Below, piece after piece: positions 1-5,457 of a stretch of 6,186 nucleotides of DNA. The notes under the pieces were generated by a model. The model was not told where the DNA came from. It did not search any database and saw nothing but the letters and a program-made list of their open reading frames with translations. The translations under genes and the position numbers were made by a program. Within the stretch, counting starts at the first letter, position 1. Each line of letters starts with the position of its first letter. The stretch lies in contig CASTQR010000100.1 in NCBI GenBank assembly GCA_949451265.1, positions 1-6,186 on the forward strand. Direction: 5' to 3'. The DNA comes from an uncultured Eubacteriales bacterium. GTDB taxonomy: Bacteria > Bacillota_A > Clostridia > Oscillospirales > Oscillospiraceae.

Positions 1-386
1 ACCGTCTGGCCCTCCCACTCCAGCACGTAGCTGTACTGGTAGGCGGGCAGGCCGCATATCTCATCCTTGGTAAAGTATCGGTCGGTGATGGCGGGCTCGC
101 TGCCGTACTGCTCCTTCCAGGCGGCGGCGATGGTCTCCCTGGCGATGTCGGCGGTGATGGCCTTGAAGGCGGCGTTGGCGGTGCCCGCCTTGGCGGTGAC
201 CTTCAGGTTCACGTTGGCGGTCTGGTCCGCGTTGGCCCAGCACTTGTCCACACCCTCCATCTCGATCTCCTCAAACCCGCCGGGCAGGTCGATGTGGTAA
301 TCCGTCACGTGGTCGTTCAGTTTGGGGCCGCAGCCCGCCAGCACAACCAGCGCCAGGGCCAGCAGGGGCAGTATCTTCTTCTTCAT
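1..386 (-). CDS. Putative lipoprotein, 3' end outside window
   Basis: The N-terminal 128 residues are visible; the rest lies beyond the left edge. The protein opens with a lipoprotein signal peptide: a basic MKKK start, a hydrophobic stretch at residues 5-15 and a lipobox LAGC at 16-19. Signal peptidase II would cut before Cys19, leaving a lipid-anchored protein on the outer face of the membrane. The ATG at 386 is preceded by AAGGAG (395-400) with an 8-nt spacer, which fixes the start. The mature part (for example LPGGFEEIEMEGVDKCWANA at 34-53) looks like a soluble mixed alpha/beta domain. I recognise no family, so no function is assigned. It is transcribed away from the clc operon, from its own promoter. 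Confidence is high that it is a lipoprotein and nil on its role. Confidence 0.85.
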   Translation of the reverse strand, partial: MKKKILPLLALALVVLAGCGPKLNDHVTDYHIDLPGGFEEIEMEGVDKCWANADQTANVNLKVTAKAGTANAAFKAITADIARETIAAAWKEQYGSEPAITDRYFTKDEICGLPAYQYSYVLEWEGQT

Positions 387-434
387 CGTGTCCTCTCCTT
401 TACAGCGCGTTGTTCGGCCCGTGGGCCCGGTTTG

Positions 435-443
435 ATTATACCA
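435..443 (-). promoter_or_regulatory. Extended -10 promoter of the lipoprotein gene
   Basis: The minus strand reads TGGTATAAT here: a perfect TATAAT with the TGn extension. A weak -35 (TTGCGC, 458-463) lies 17 nt upstream. Transcription would start near 428, giving a leader of about 42 nt before the ATG at 386. The match is by eye only. Confidence 0.6.
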
Positions 444-477
444 CCCCCAGGGGCGGGGCGCAACCCCTTGACAGGGC

Positions 478-486
478 TGGTATCAT
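478..486 (+). promoter_or_regulatory. Candidate extended -10 promoter of the clc operon
   Basis: TGGTATCAT carries the TGn extension and a 5/6 match to TATAAT, about 38 nt before the clc start. There is no good -35 at 16-18 nt. The perfect TTGACA at 468-473 is only 7 nt away, too close to pair with this -10, and no convincing -10 lies 17 nt after it. The region 387-523 thus seems to hold two back-to-back promoters. The clc side is less certain. Confidence 0.4.
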
Positions 487-523
487 AGGGATGGAGAATT
501 TTTAGAGGCAGGAGGGATGCGGC

Positions 524-1813
524 ATGGGCGAGACGCTGAACAGCCGGATCCGGGCGGTGTGGCCCTCCGTCCGGGCGCTGGGCCGCTGGCTGGTGCTGGC
601 GGGGCTGACGGGCTTGGCCTGCGGGCTGGCGGGGGCGGCGTTTTCCTGGTGCGTGGCCCAGGTGACCGCCCTCCGGGGAGACTTCCCCTGGCTGCTGTTT
701 GGTATGCCCCTGGCGGGGCTTGTCATCGTGTTCTGCTACCGGATCACCGGCATGGAGCACGACACCGGCACCAACCAGATCATTGCCAGCGTCCGGGGCG
801 GGGCGCGGCCCCCGCTGCGGCTGGCCCCGCTGATCTTCCTGGCCTCGGTGCTGACCCACCTCACCGGCGGAAGCGCCGGGCGGGAGGGGGCGGCGTTACA
901 GATCGGCGGCAGCCTGGCCGCCGGGATCGGGCGGCTCCTCCGGGTGGACGAGAAGAACACCAACACCATTATCCAGTGCGGCATGGCGGGGCTGTTTTCC
1001 GCCCTGTTCGGCACGCCGGTGGCGGCGGTGGTGTTCAGCATAGAGGTGATCAACGTGGGCCATTTCCACTACGCGGCCCTGTTCCCCTGCCTGCTGTCCG
1101 CCCTCATCGCCGCCGGGGTGCCCGGGTGGCTGGGCCTGCCGGGGGAGGGCTACGCCCTGTCCGGCGCGCCGGGGCTGGGGCCCCTGTCCCTGGTTCAGTG
1201 CGGGGGTCTGGCGGCGGCCGCGGCGGTGCTGTCCATCCTGTTCTGCCTCCTCATGCACGGGGCGGGGCGGGCCTACAAAAAATACCTGCCCAACCCCTAC
1301 CTGCGGGTGCTGGCGGGGGCGGGGCTGGTGATCCTCCTGTCCCTCCTGGAGGGCTCCGGCGATTACAACGGCGCGGGGGGGCATATCATCGAGCTGGCGG
1401 TGGAGGGGCAGGTCCGGGTGCCCTGGGCCTTTTTGTGGAAGACGGTCCTCACCGCCCTCACCCTGGGGGCGGGGTTCAAGGGGGGCGAGATCGTGCCCAC
1501 GTTGTTCATCGGCTCCACCTTCGGCTGCGCCGCCGCCCCCCTGCTGGGGCTGGACCCGGCCTTCGGGGCGGCGGTGGGCATGATCGCCCTGTTCTGCGGC
1601 GTCACCAACTGCCCGCTGGCCTCCATCCTGCTGAGCGTGGAGCTGTTCGGCGGGGAGGGGCTGCCCTTCTTCGCCCTGGCCTGCGCCCTGGCCTTCCTGC
1701 TCAGCGGGCGGTTCTCGCTGTACGACAGCCAGCACCTGGTGTACTCCAAGCTGGAGGCCCGGCTGGACGACCAATACCAATCTGAAAAAGAAAAGGAGCG
1801 TACATCATGTTAA
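524..1813 (+). CDS. CLC-family anion channel/transporter
   Basis: This is a 429-residue multi-spanning membrane protein of the CLC family, which moves chloride or fluoride across the cytoplasmic membrane as channel or proton antiporter. The signature GSAGREG is at residues 116-122, with Glu121 as the expected gating glutamate. GTPVAAVVFSIEV (163-175) and GFKGGEIVP (317-325) fit two further conserved CLC segments. The usual GSGIP anion-site motif is replaced by GTNQI (82-86), and the second, internal proton-path glutamate of CLC-ec1 (Glu203) appears to be Val175. There are no C-terminal CBS domains. From memory, the GFKGGE and late FSLYDSQ segments resemble the fluoride-type CLC branch, but I cannot settle the ion. 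AGGAGGG (510-516), 7 nt before ATG 524, fixes the start. The 3' end overlaps the next gene by 7 nt, so the two are probably translated together. Confidence 0.93.
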   Translation: MGETLNSRIRAVWPSVRALGRWLVLAGLTGLACGLAGAAFSWCVAQVTALRGDFPWLLFGMPLAGLVIVFCYRITGMEHDTGTNQIIASVRGGARPPLRLAPLIFLASVLTHLTGGSAGREGAALQIGGSLAAGIGRLLRVDEKNTNTIIQCGMAGLFSALFGTPVAAVVFSIEVINVGHFHYAALFPCLLSALIAAGVPGWLGLPGEGYALSGAPGLGPLSLVQCGGLAAAAAVLSILFCLLMHGAGRAYKKYLPNPYLRVLAGAGLVILLSLLEGSGDYNGAGGHIIELAVEGQVRVPWAFLWKTVLTALTLGAGFKGGEIVPTLFIGSTFGCAAAPLLGLDPAFGAAVGMIALFCGVTNCPLASILLSVELFGGEGLPFFALACALAFLLSGRFSLYDSQHLVYSKLEARLDDQYQSEKEKERTSC

Positions 1814-2664
1814 GACTGATCAAAGAAGCGGAATTTGAGCGCGCCATGGACTTCGCCTACGAGCTGGCGTTAGACCCCGCCCGGTCGGGCTATCCCGTCT
1901 ACTACGACGGGATGAAAACCAAAGAGGATTTCATCAGCCGAACCAGGAGGTCCCTGAAGCGCCCCGGGGAGGACATCCTGCTGTTTGAGGTGGACGGGGA
2001 GGCGGAGGGCGTCATCGCCTTTGAGCACCAGAAGGGGGAGCGTTACCTCCACGCCCACGTGTTCAGCATCCGCCGGGACACCGGGCGGGCGCTGGCGGAG
2101 TTTGTGGACTACTGCCGGGAGCGCTGGCCGGGGTTTACCCTGGATCTGGGGTTCCCGGCGGAGAACGTGGAGGCGCTGAGCTGGCTGGAGGGGCAGGGGA
2201 TCCCCTGCAATGAGCGGTCGTGGAACTTCCTGCTCAATCTGGACAAGTGCGGGCCGCTGGCCGAGCCCGCCGGTGTGCGGCGGATCACGGCGGGCAATTT
2301 CGAGGACTTCGCCGCCGTCCACCGCCGGATCCAGGGGGATATGTACTGGAACTGCGACCGGGTGCGGGCCACCCTGGACGGCTGGGCCATCTTTGTCACC
2401 GGGGAGGGGGACGCCGCCGGGGAGGTGCTGATGACCCTGGACGATGAGCCTCACCAGGAGATTTTCGCCTTGGAGTTCGCGGACGGGCAGCGCCACGGGG
2501 AGGCGTTCCGGGCCTTACTCACCGCCGCGCTGGGCTGCTTGAAGGCCCGCGGGACGAACTGGCTCACCTTCTTCGTGGACGAGGGCGCCCCGGAGGGGGA
2601 GATCCTCAAGGAGCTGGGCTTCCGGCTGGTGGGGACGTTTGTGTGCCACCGGGCGTCGGTGTGA
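1807..2664 (+). CDS. Tandem GNAT-fold acetyltransferase-like protein
   Basis: The 285-residue protein appears to contain two GNAT folds in a row. The N-terminal half runs from about 1 to 145 and ends with the strand NFLLNLD. The C-terminal half runs from about 156 to 282. Each half keeps a degenerate acetyl-CoA loop of the form Q/R-x-x-G-x-A: RDTGRA at 90-95 and QRHGEA at 228-233. Each half also ends in a typical late-GNAT pattern (ALSWLEGQGIP at 123-133; EILKELGFRLVGTF at 265-278). Double GNATs often keep only one active half. The substrate is unknown. The ATG at 1807 lies inside the clc stop region (ATGTTAA, 7-nt overlap) and is served by AAGGAG at 1793-1798, so coupling to clc is likely. 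The gene ends just before a shared terminator. Confidence 0.85.
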   Translation: MLRLIKEAEFERAMDFAYELALDPARSGYPVYYDGMKTKEDFISRTRRSLKRPGEDILLFEVDGEAEGVIAFEHQKGERYLHAHVFSIRRDTGRALAEFVDYCRERWPGFTLDLGFPAENVEALSWLEGQGIPCNERSWNFLLNLDKCGPLAEPAGVRRITAGNFEDFAAVHRRIQGDMYWNCDRVRATLDGWAIFVTGEGDAAGEVLMTLDDEPHQEIFALEFADGQRHGEAFRALLTAALGCLKARGTNWLTFFVDEGAPEGEILKELGFRLVGTFVCHRASV

Positions 2665-2669
2665 AAATG

Positions 2670-2695
2670 AGGGCCTGTCCAATTGGACAGGCCCT
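2670..2695. terminator. Bidirectional rho-independent terminator
   Basis: This is a perfect 26-nt palindrome: an 11-bp stem (AGGGCCTGTCC) around AATT. On the plus strand it is followed by GTTTTT (2696-2701), and on the minus strand by CATTTT. It lies between the TGA of the GNAT gene and the TGA of obg, in an intergenic gap of only 36 nt, and the plus-side T tract touches the obg stop codon. It should end both converging transcripts, more strongly on the plus strand. Confidence 0.9.
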
Positions 2696-2700
2696 GTTTT

Positions 2701-3987
2701 TCAATGCTGGTACTCAAACTCCAGGTTATACAGGCACACCACGTCCCCGTCCTGGATGCCCTTGTCCTCCAGCTGCTGGTACACCCCCGCGTCCCGCAGG
2801 CGGCGCTCGAACCAGTTGCGGCTCTCGTAGTCCCCAAAGTTCACGTTGGCCATGAGCTGGCGCAGCCAGGGTCCGTCCACCAGCCAGGTGCCGTCCTCGT
2901 CCCGGGTGATCTCCAGCGCCTCCGAGGTGTCCACCTCCGGGGGCCGCTCCACGTAGGTGGGCTCGTACACGATCACCGGGGGCAGGCCGGACAGCTCCCG
3001 GGCGGCGGCGTACATCAGCTCCCTGGCCCCCTGGTGGGTGGCGGCGGACAGCTCGAACAGGGGGCAGCCCCTGGCCTCCACGTGGGCCCGGAGTTTTTTC
3101 AGCAGCTCGGGGTCCTCCATGATGTCCACTTTATTCGCCGCCACGATCATCCGCCGGGAGGCCAGCTCCGGGCTCCAGCGTTTCAGCTCCTCGCAGATGG
3201 CGTCGAAGTCGGCCACCGGGTCCCGCCCCTCGCTGCCGGACACGTCCACCACATGGATCAGCAGGCGGCAGCGGTCGATGTGCCGGAGGAAGTCGTGGCC
3301 CAGGCCCGCGCCGTCGGCGGCGCCCTCGATGATGCCGGGGATGTCCGCCAGGACGAAGGACTGGCCCTCCTCCATGGGCACCACGCCCAAATTGGGGGAG
3401 AGGGTGGTGAAGTGGTAGTTGGCGATCTTGGGCTGGGCCCGGGTGACCACGCTGAGCAGGGTGGACTTGCCCACGTTGGGGAAGCCCACCAGCCCCACGT
3501 CCGCCAGCAGCTTCAGCTCCAAGAGGACTTCCCGGGCCTGCCCCGGCAGGCCCGCCTTGGCGAACCGGGGGCACTGGCGGGTGGGGGTGGCGAAGTGCTG
3601 GTTGCCCCAGCCGCCGTTGCCGCCCCGGGCCAGCACGAAGTCCTCCTCCCCGGACATATCGCAGATGATCTCTTTGGTTTCCAGATCCCGCACCACGGTG
3701 CCCTTGGGGACGCGTATGACCAGGTCCGCCCCGTCCTTGCCGGAGCACCGCTTGCCCTGGCCCTCCTTGCCGTTCTCGGCGGTGTATTTGCGCTTGTAGC
3801 GGAAGTCCATCAGGGTGGACATATGGGGGTCCACCCGCAGGACGATATCCCCGCCGCGCCCCCCGTCCCCGCCGTCGGGGCCGCCGGCGGCCACGTACTT
3901 CTCCCGGTGGAAGGCCACGGCACCGCCGCCGCCGTCCCCGGCCCGGACGGTGATCCGGGCGGTGTCGATAAATTGGTTGTTTGCCAT
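2701..3987 (-). CDS. obg: Obg family ribosome-assembly GTPase
   Basis: Obg/CgtA is an essential GTPase that binds the 50S subunit during assembly and links ribosome state to stress and nucleotide signalling. The 428 residues show the full architecture. The glycine-rich Obg fold (1-160) contains GDGGGGAVAFHREK at 17-30 and GGPDGGDGGRGGD at 35-47. The G domain has G1 GFPNVGKST (168-176), switch TTLSPNLG (194-201), G3 DIPG (215-218), G4 NKVD (285-288) and G5 SAA (314-316). A C-terminal OCT domain covers about 345-424 and ends FEYQH. No key residue is missing. The start at 3987 has CCTCCTT (3993-3999), that is AAGGAGG, 5 nt upstream. This SD overlaps the stop codon of the preceding acetyltransferase gene, so obg is probably translationally coupled to it. 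Confidence 0.98.
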   Translation of the reverse strand: MANNQFIDTARITVRAGDGGGGAVAFHREKYVAAGGPDGGDGGRGGDIVLRVDPHMSTLMDFRYKRKYTAENGKEGQGKRCSGKDGADLVIRVPKGTVVRDLETKEIICDMSGEEDFVLARGGNGGWGNQHFATPTRQCPRFAKAGLPGQAREVLLELKLLADVGLVGFPNVGKSTLLSVVTRAQPKIANYHFTTLSPNLGVVPMEEGQSFVLADIPGIIEGAADGAGLGHDFLRHIDRCRLLIHVVDVSGSEGRDPVADFDAICEELKRWSPELASRRMIVAANKVDIMEDPELLKKLRAHVEARGCPLFELSAATHQGARELMYAAARELSGLPPVIVYEPTYVERPPEVDTSEALEITRDEDGTWLVDGPWLRQLMANVNFGDYESRNWFERRLRDAGVYQQLEDKGIQDGDVVCLYNLEFEYQH

Positions 3988-3997
3988 GACGGCCTCC

Positions 3998-5080
3998 TTA
4001 CTGTCCCAGCTCGTCCCAGTTGATTTTTTTGTTCTTGAAGTAGTATTCCCGGTCGCGCTCGTTTATTTCCCGCAGCACCCGGCAGGGATTGCCCGCCGCC
4101 ACCACGTTGGAGGGCAGGTCTTTGGTCACCACGCTGCCCGCGCCCACCACCGTGTTGTCCCCGATGGTGACGCCCGGCACCACGATCACCCCCGCCCCCA
4201 GCCAGCAGTTGCGGCCGATGCGCACCGGGGCGTTATACTGAAGGCCCTTTTCCCGCAGCTCGGGGAGGATGGGGTGGCCCGCCGTGGCGATGACCACGTT
4301 GGGGCCGAACTCGGTGTAGTCGCCCACGTAGATGTGGGTGTCGTCCACAAGGGTGCAGTTGAAGTTACAGTAGACGTATTTTCCGAAGTGGACGTGATGT
4401 CCGCCCCAGTTGGCGTGGAAGGGCGGCTCGATGTAGCAGCCCTCGCCGATCTCGGCGAACATCTCCTTCAGCATGGCCGCCCGCTTTTCCTGCTCCAGGG
4501 GCCGGGTCTGGTTGAAGTCATACAGCCTGTCCAGGTATTGGAGCTGCCCGGCCATGATGGCGGGGTCGTTGGGGTAATACAGCTCCCCGCTGTGGAGCTT
4601 TTTGCGGATATCCATTCTGCCATCCCCCTCTTTATACAGGTTTAGTTGATAAACGCGGTGCCGGGGAATGCCCTCATACCAGGCAAAGTATTCCCTGGGC
4701 ACCTCGCAGATCTCCAGCAGCCGCCCGCCCAGTTTTTCAATGGTGCGGTAAGATGGGATATTATCCTGCGCACAGGTAATGTAGATCCAGGACATCCCGT
4801 GGGCCCGGGCCACGTCCAGCACCAGCCCGCAGGCGCGGCGGGCATAGCCGTGCCCCCGTGCCCCCTCGTCCACCTCGTAGCCGATATGCCCATTATAATA
4901 GGTGTGGAAGCTGTCCCCAATCCGGATACTGATCTTCCCCACGGGGGCGCCGTCCACAAGGATTTCGTAGTAGTAATAGGGGAGATTGACCCTGCCGCCC
5001 TCCTTTTTCTCCATGATATTCAGGGTCATGTTCCCAGAGCACAGCCGGTCAAACTGTGGGAGGAATACAAAGTCCGACAT
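3998..5080 (-). CDS. GNAT / maltose-galactoside O-acetyltransferase fusion
   Basis: One 360-residue frame holds two acetyltransferases of unrelated folds. Residues 1-150 form a GNAT domain of the RimJ/RimL type, with acetyl-CoA loop RGHGYA at 75-80 and the late motif NIPSYRTIEKLGG at 107-119. Residues 156-360 form a complete Maa/LacA-type domain. It has an N-terminal Maa cap (MDIRKKLHSGELYYPNDP), left-handed beta-helix hexapeptide repeats, the catalytic histidine His269 in ATAGHP, and the NCWLGAGVIVVPGVTIGDNT turn region. Known members of the second family acetylate sugars; the true substrates here are unknown. I chose ATG 5080 over the longer frame from 5149 because GGAGG sits 8 nt upstream and the GNAT homology begins there. 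Only 5 residues (EGDGR) join the domains. Met156 has its own SD-like sequence, so a separate C-terminal product is possible. Confidence 0.88.
   Translation of the reverse strand: MSDFVFLPQFDRLCSGNMTLNIMEKKEGGRVNLPYYYYEILVDGAPVGKISIRIGDSFHTYYNGHIGYEVDEGARGHGYARRACGLVLDVARAHGMSWIYITCAQDNIPSYRTIEKLGGRLLEICEVPREYFAWYEGIPRHRVYQLNLYKEGDGRMDIRKKLHSGELYYPNDPAIMAGQLQYLDRLYDFNQTRPLEQEKRAAMLKEMFAEIGEGCYIEPPFHANWGGHHVHFGKYVYCNFNCTLVDDTHIYVGDYTEFGPNVVIATAGHPILPELREKGLQYNAPVRIGRNCWLGAGVIVVPGVTIGDNTVVGAGSVVTKDLPSNVVAAGNPCRVLREINERDREYYFKNKKINWDELGQ
4624..4631 (-). promoter_or_regulatory. Internal SD-like sequence before the Maa domain
   Basis: The minus strand reads AGAGGGGG, then 8 nt, then ATG at 4615 (Met156 of the fusion). 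In the fused frame these bases encode the interdomain linker KEGDG. The sequence looks like the ribosome binding site of a formerly separate maa gene and could still start a 205-residue protein. Confidence 0.45.
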
Positions 5081-5081
5081 T

Positions 5082-5204
5082 TTATCCCCCTCCCAGGCCG
5101 TCGGTATATTCAAAATCCCAGTCCCCCAGCAAAGGGGCAAACCAGTCAAACTCCGGGGGGATTTGGTTTACCCCGCCTGTCAGGGTCTCTAAAAACCCGT
5201 CCAT
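5082..5204 (-). CDS. 40-residue ORF, probable N-terminal gene remnant
   Basis: The ORF starts at ATG 5204 behind a very strong AAGGAGG (5211-5217) with a 6-nt spacer, and ends with TAA at 5084-5082, one base before the fusion-gene ATG. The product begins MDGFLETLTGG and contains PPEFDWFAPLLGDWDFEYTD at residues 16-35. From memory, this opening with a GDWDFEY motif matches the N-terminus of a longer soluble protein family found in clostridia. If so, roughly the first 35 residues survive and the rest is lost. The last codons (GLGGG) are simply the SD of the next gene. It may instead be a short leader that couples translation to the acetyltransferase. The strong start signal argues that it is translated, or was until recently. 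The family assignment is weak. Confidence 0.55.
   Translation of the reverse strand: MDGFLETLTGGVNQIPPEFDWFAPLLGDWDFEYTDGLGGG
5088..5093 (-). promoter_or_regulatory. Ribosome binding site fixing the fusion-gene start
   Basis: GGGAGGGGG on the minus strand contains GGAGG (5089-5093), 8 nt before ATG 5080. It favours this start over an in-frame ATG at 5149, which would add 23 residues unlike any GNAT. The site lies inside the last codons of the 40-residue ORF. Confidence 0.7.
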
Positions 5205-5224
5205 ACTGTTCCTCCTTTGATGAA

Positions 5225-5258
5225 AAAAGCCGCAAACGGGTTCCCGTTTGCGGCTTTT
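5225..5258 (-). terminator. Rho-independent terminator of rplU-prp-rpmA
   Basis: GCCGCAAACGGG (5229-5240) pairs perfectly with CCCGTTTGCGGC (5243-5254), and four A-T pairs extend the stem to 16 bp. On the minus strand the hairpin runs into a T6 tract (5228-5223). It lies 10 bp after the displaced original rpmA stop codon and about 7 bp before the SD of the 40-residue ORF. It therefore closes the ribosomal-protein operon and leaves little room for a new promoter. Confidence 0.9.
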
Positions 5259-5268
5259 CAGGCAGATT

Positions 5269-5289
5269 TTACTGGGCGATCTCCACGAT
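5269..5289 (-). pseudogene. Displaced original 3' end of rpmA
   Basis: The minus strand reads ATC GTG GAG ATC GCC CAG TAA, encoding IVEIAQ-stop. Joined to the intact part of rpmA at the duplicated ATCGT, it continues the frame exactly as ...RKQVSIVEIAQ-stop. That is the same length as the present protein, and the stop lies just before the operon terminator. I read it as the native rpmA tail cut off by insertion of the palindromic element. It is no longer translated from rpmA. Confidence 0.75.
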
Positions 5290-5366
5290 AACACGCGACG
5301 GCAATGTCCCATTGCCGTATTCCGCGAAGCGGAATCTGCGCGGCACCGCCGCGCACAGCGCGTGTT
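5290..5366. repeat. Cloverleaf module 1 of the palindromic element
   Basis: A closing stem AACACGCG (5290-5297) / CGCGTGTT (5359-5366) encloses three perfect hairpins. They are 5298-5318 (9 bp, loop TCC), 5319-5335 (7 bp, loop GAA) and 5337-5355 (8 bp, loop ACC). The first two abut each other and the closing stem with no unpaired base. The closing stem can extend outward by four more pairs, one of them a G-T, into the ACGAT repeat and the spacer GTCGC. The module is 77 nt long, of which 64 are paired. It is not a tRNA, as the loops are far too short. Confidence 0.8.
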
Positions 5367-5371
5367 GTCGC

Positions 5372-5457
5372 AACGCTCGTTCTTTTACAGCATAGCTGTA
5401 AAAGCCTGCGGCAGAGCCGCAGGGCAATAAATCCAGAGGATTTACTGCTCGAGCGTT
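5372..5457. repeat. Cloverleaf module 2 of the palindromic element
   Basis: A closing stem AACGCTCG (5372-5379) / CGAGCGTT (5450-5457) encloses three perfect hairpins. They are 5382-5404 (10 bp, loop ATA), 5405-5423 (8 bp, loop AGA) and 5428-5444 (7 bp, loop AGA). It is separated from module 1 by the 5-nt spacer GTCGC. Its outer end supplies the last four codons and stop codon of rpmA, and the stop falls in the third hairpin. The module is 86 nt long, of which 66 are paired. Sequence differs from module 1, but the plan is the same. Confidence 0.8.

Noticed and set aside
468..473. TTGACA as the -35 of the clc promoter
   Set aside because: No -10-like hexamer lies 16-18 nt downstream, and the only good -10 (TATCAT) is 7 nt away.
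474..523. Fluoride riboswitch upstream of clc
   Set aside because: The leader after the likely start site is about 30 nt and lacks the conserved crcB-motif helices and sequence.
517..1785. A 422-codon ORF in another frame of clc
   Set aside because: The product is Gly/Arg/Pro-rich noise. The clc frame has the SD spacing, membrane segments and CLC motifs.
2683..4023. A 446-codon plus-strand ORF opposite obg
   Set aside because: It is the antisense shadow of a textbook Obg gene. Its product is low-complexity Gly/His/Val-rich, as expected from GC-rich reverse reading, with no SD or family motif.
5081..5149. Longer start for the fusion gene at 5149
   Set aside because: The extra 23 residues overlap the 40-residue ORF in another frame, lack an SD and do not resemble a GNAT N-terminus.
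5286..5370. Integron attC site
   Set aside because: The ends are AAC...GTT with long perfect hairpins inside. The flanking core does not fit RYYYAAC / GTTRRRY, and no cassette or integrase is nearby.
5290..5457. tRNA genes, because the modules are cloverleafs of 77 and 86 nt
   Set aside because: All loops are 3 nt, and no anticodon loop, T-loop consensus or CCA-type acceptor pattern is present.
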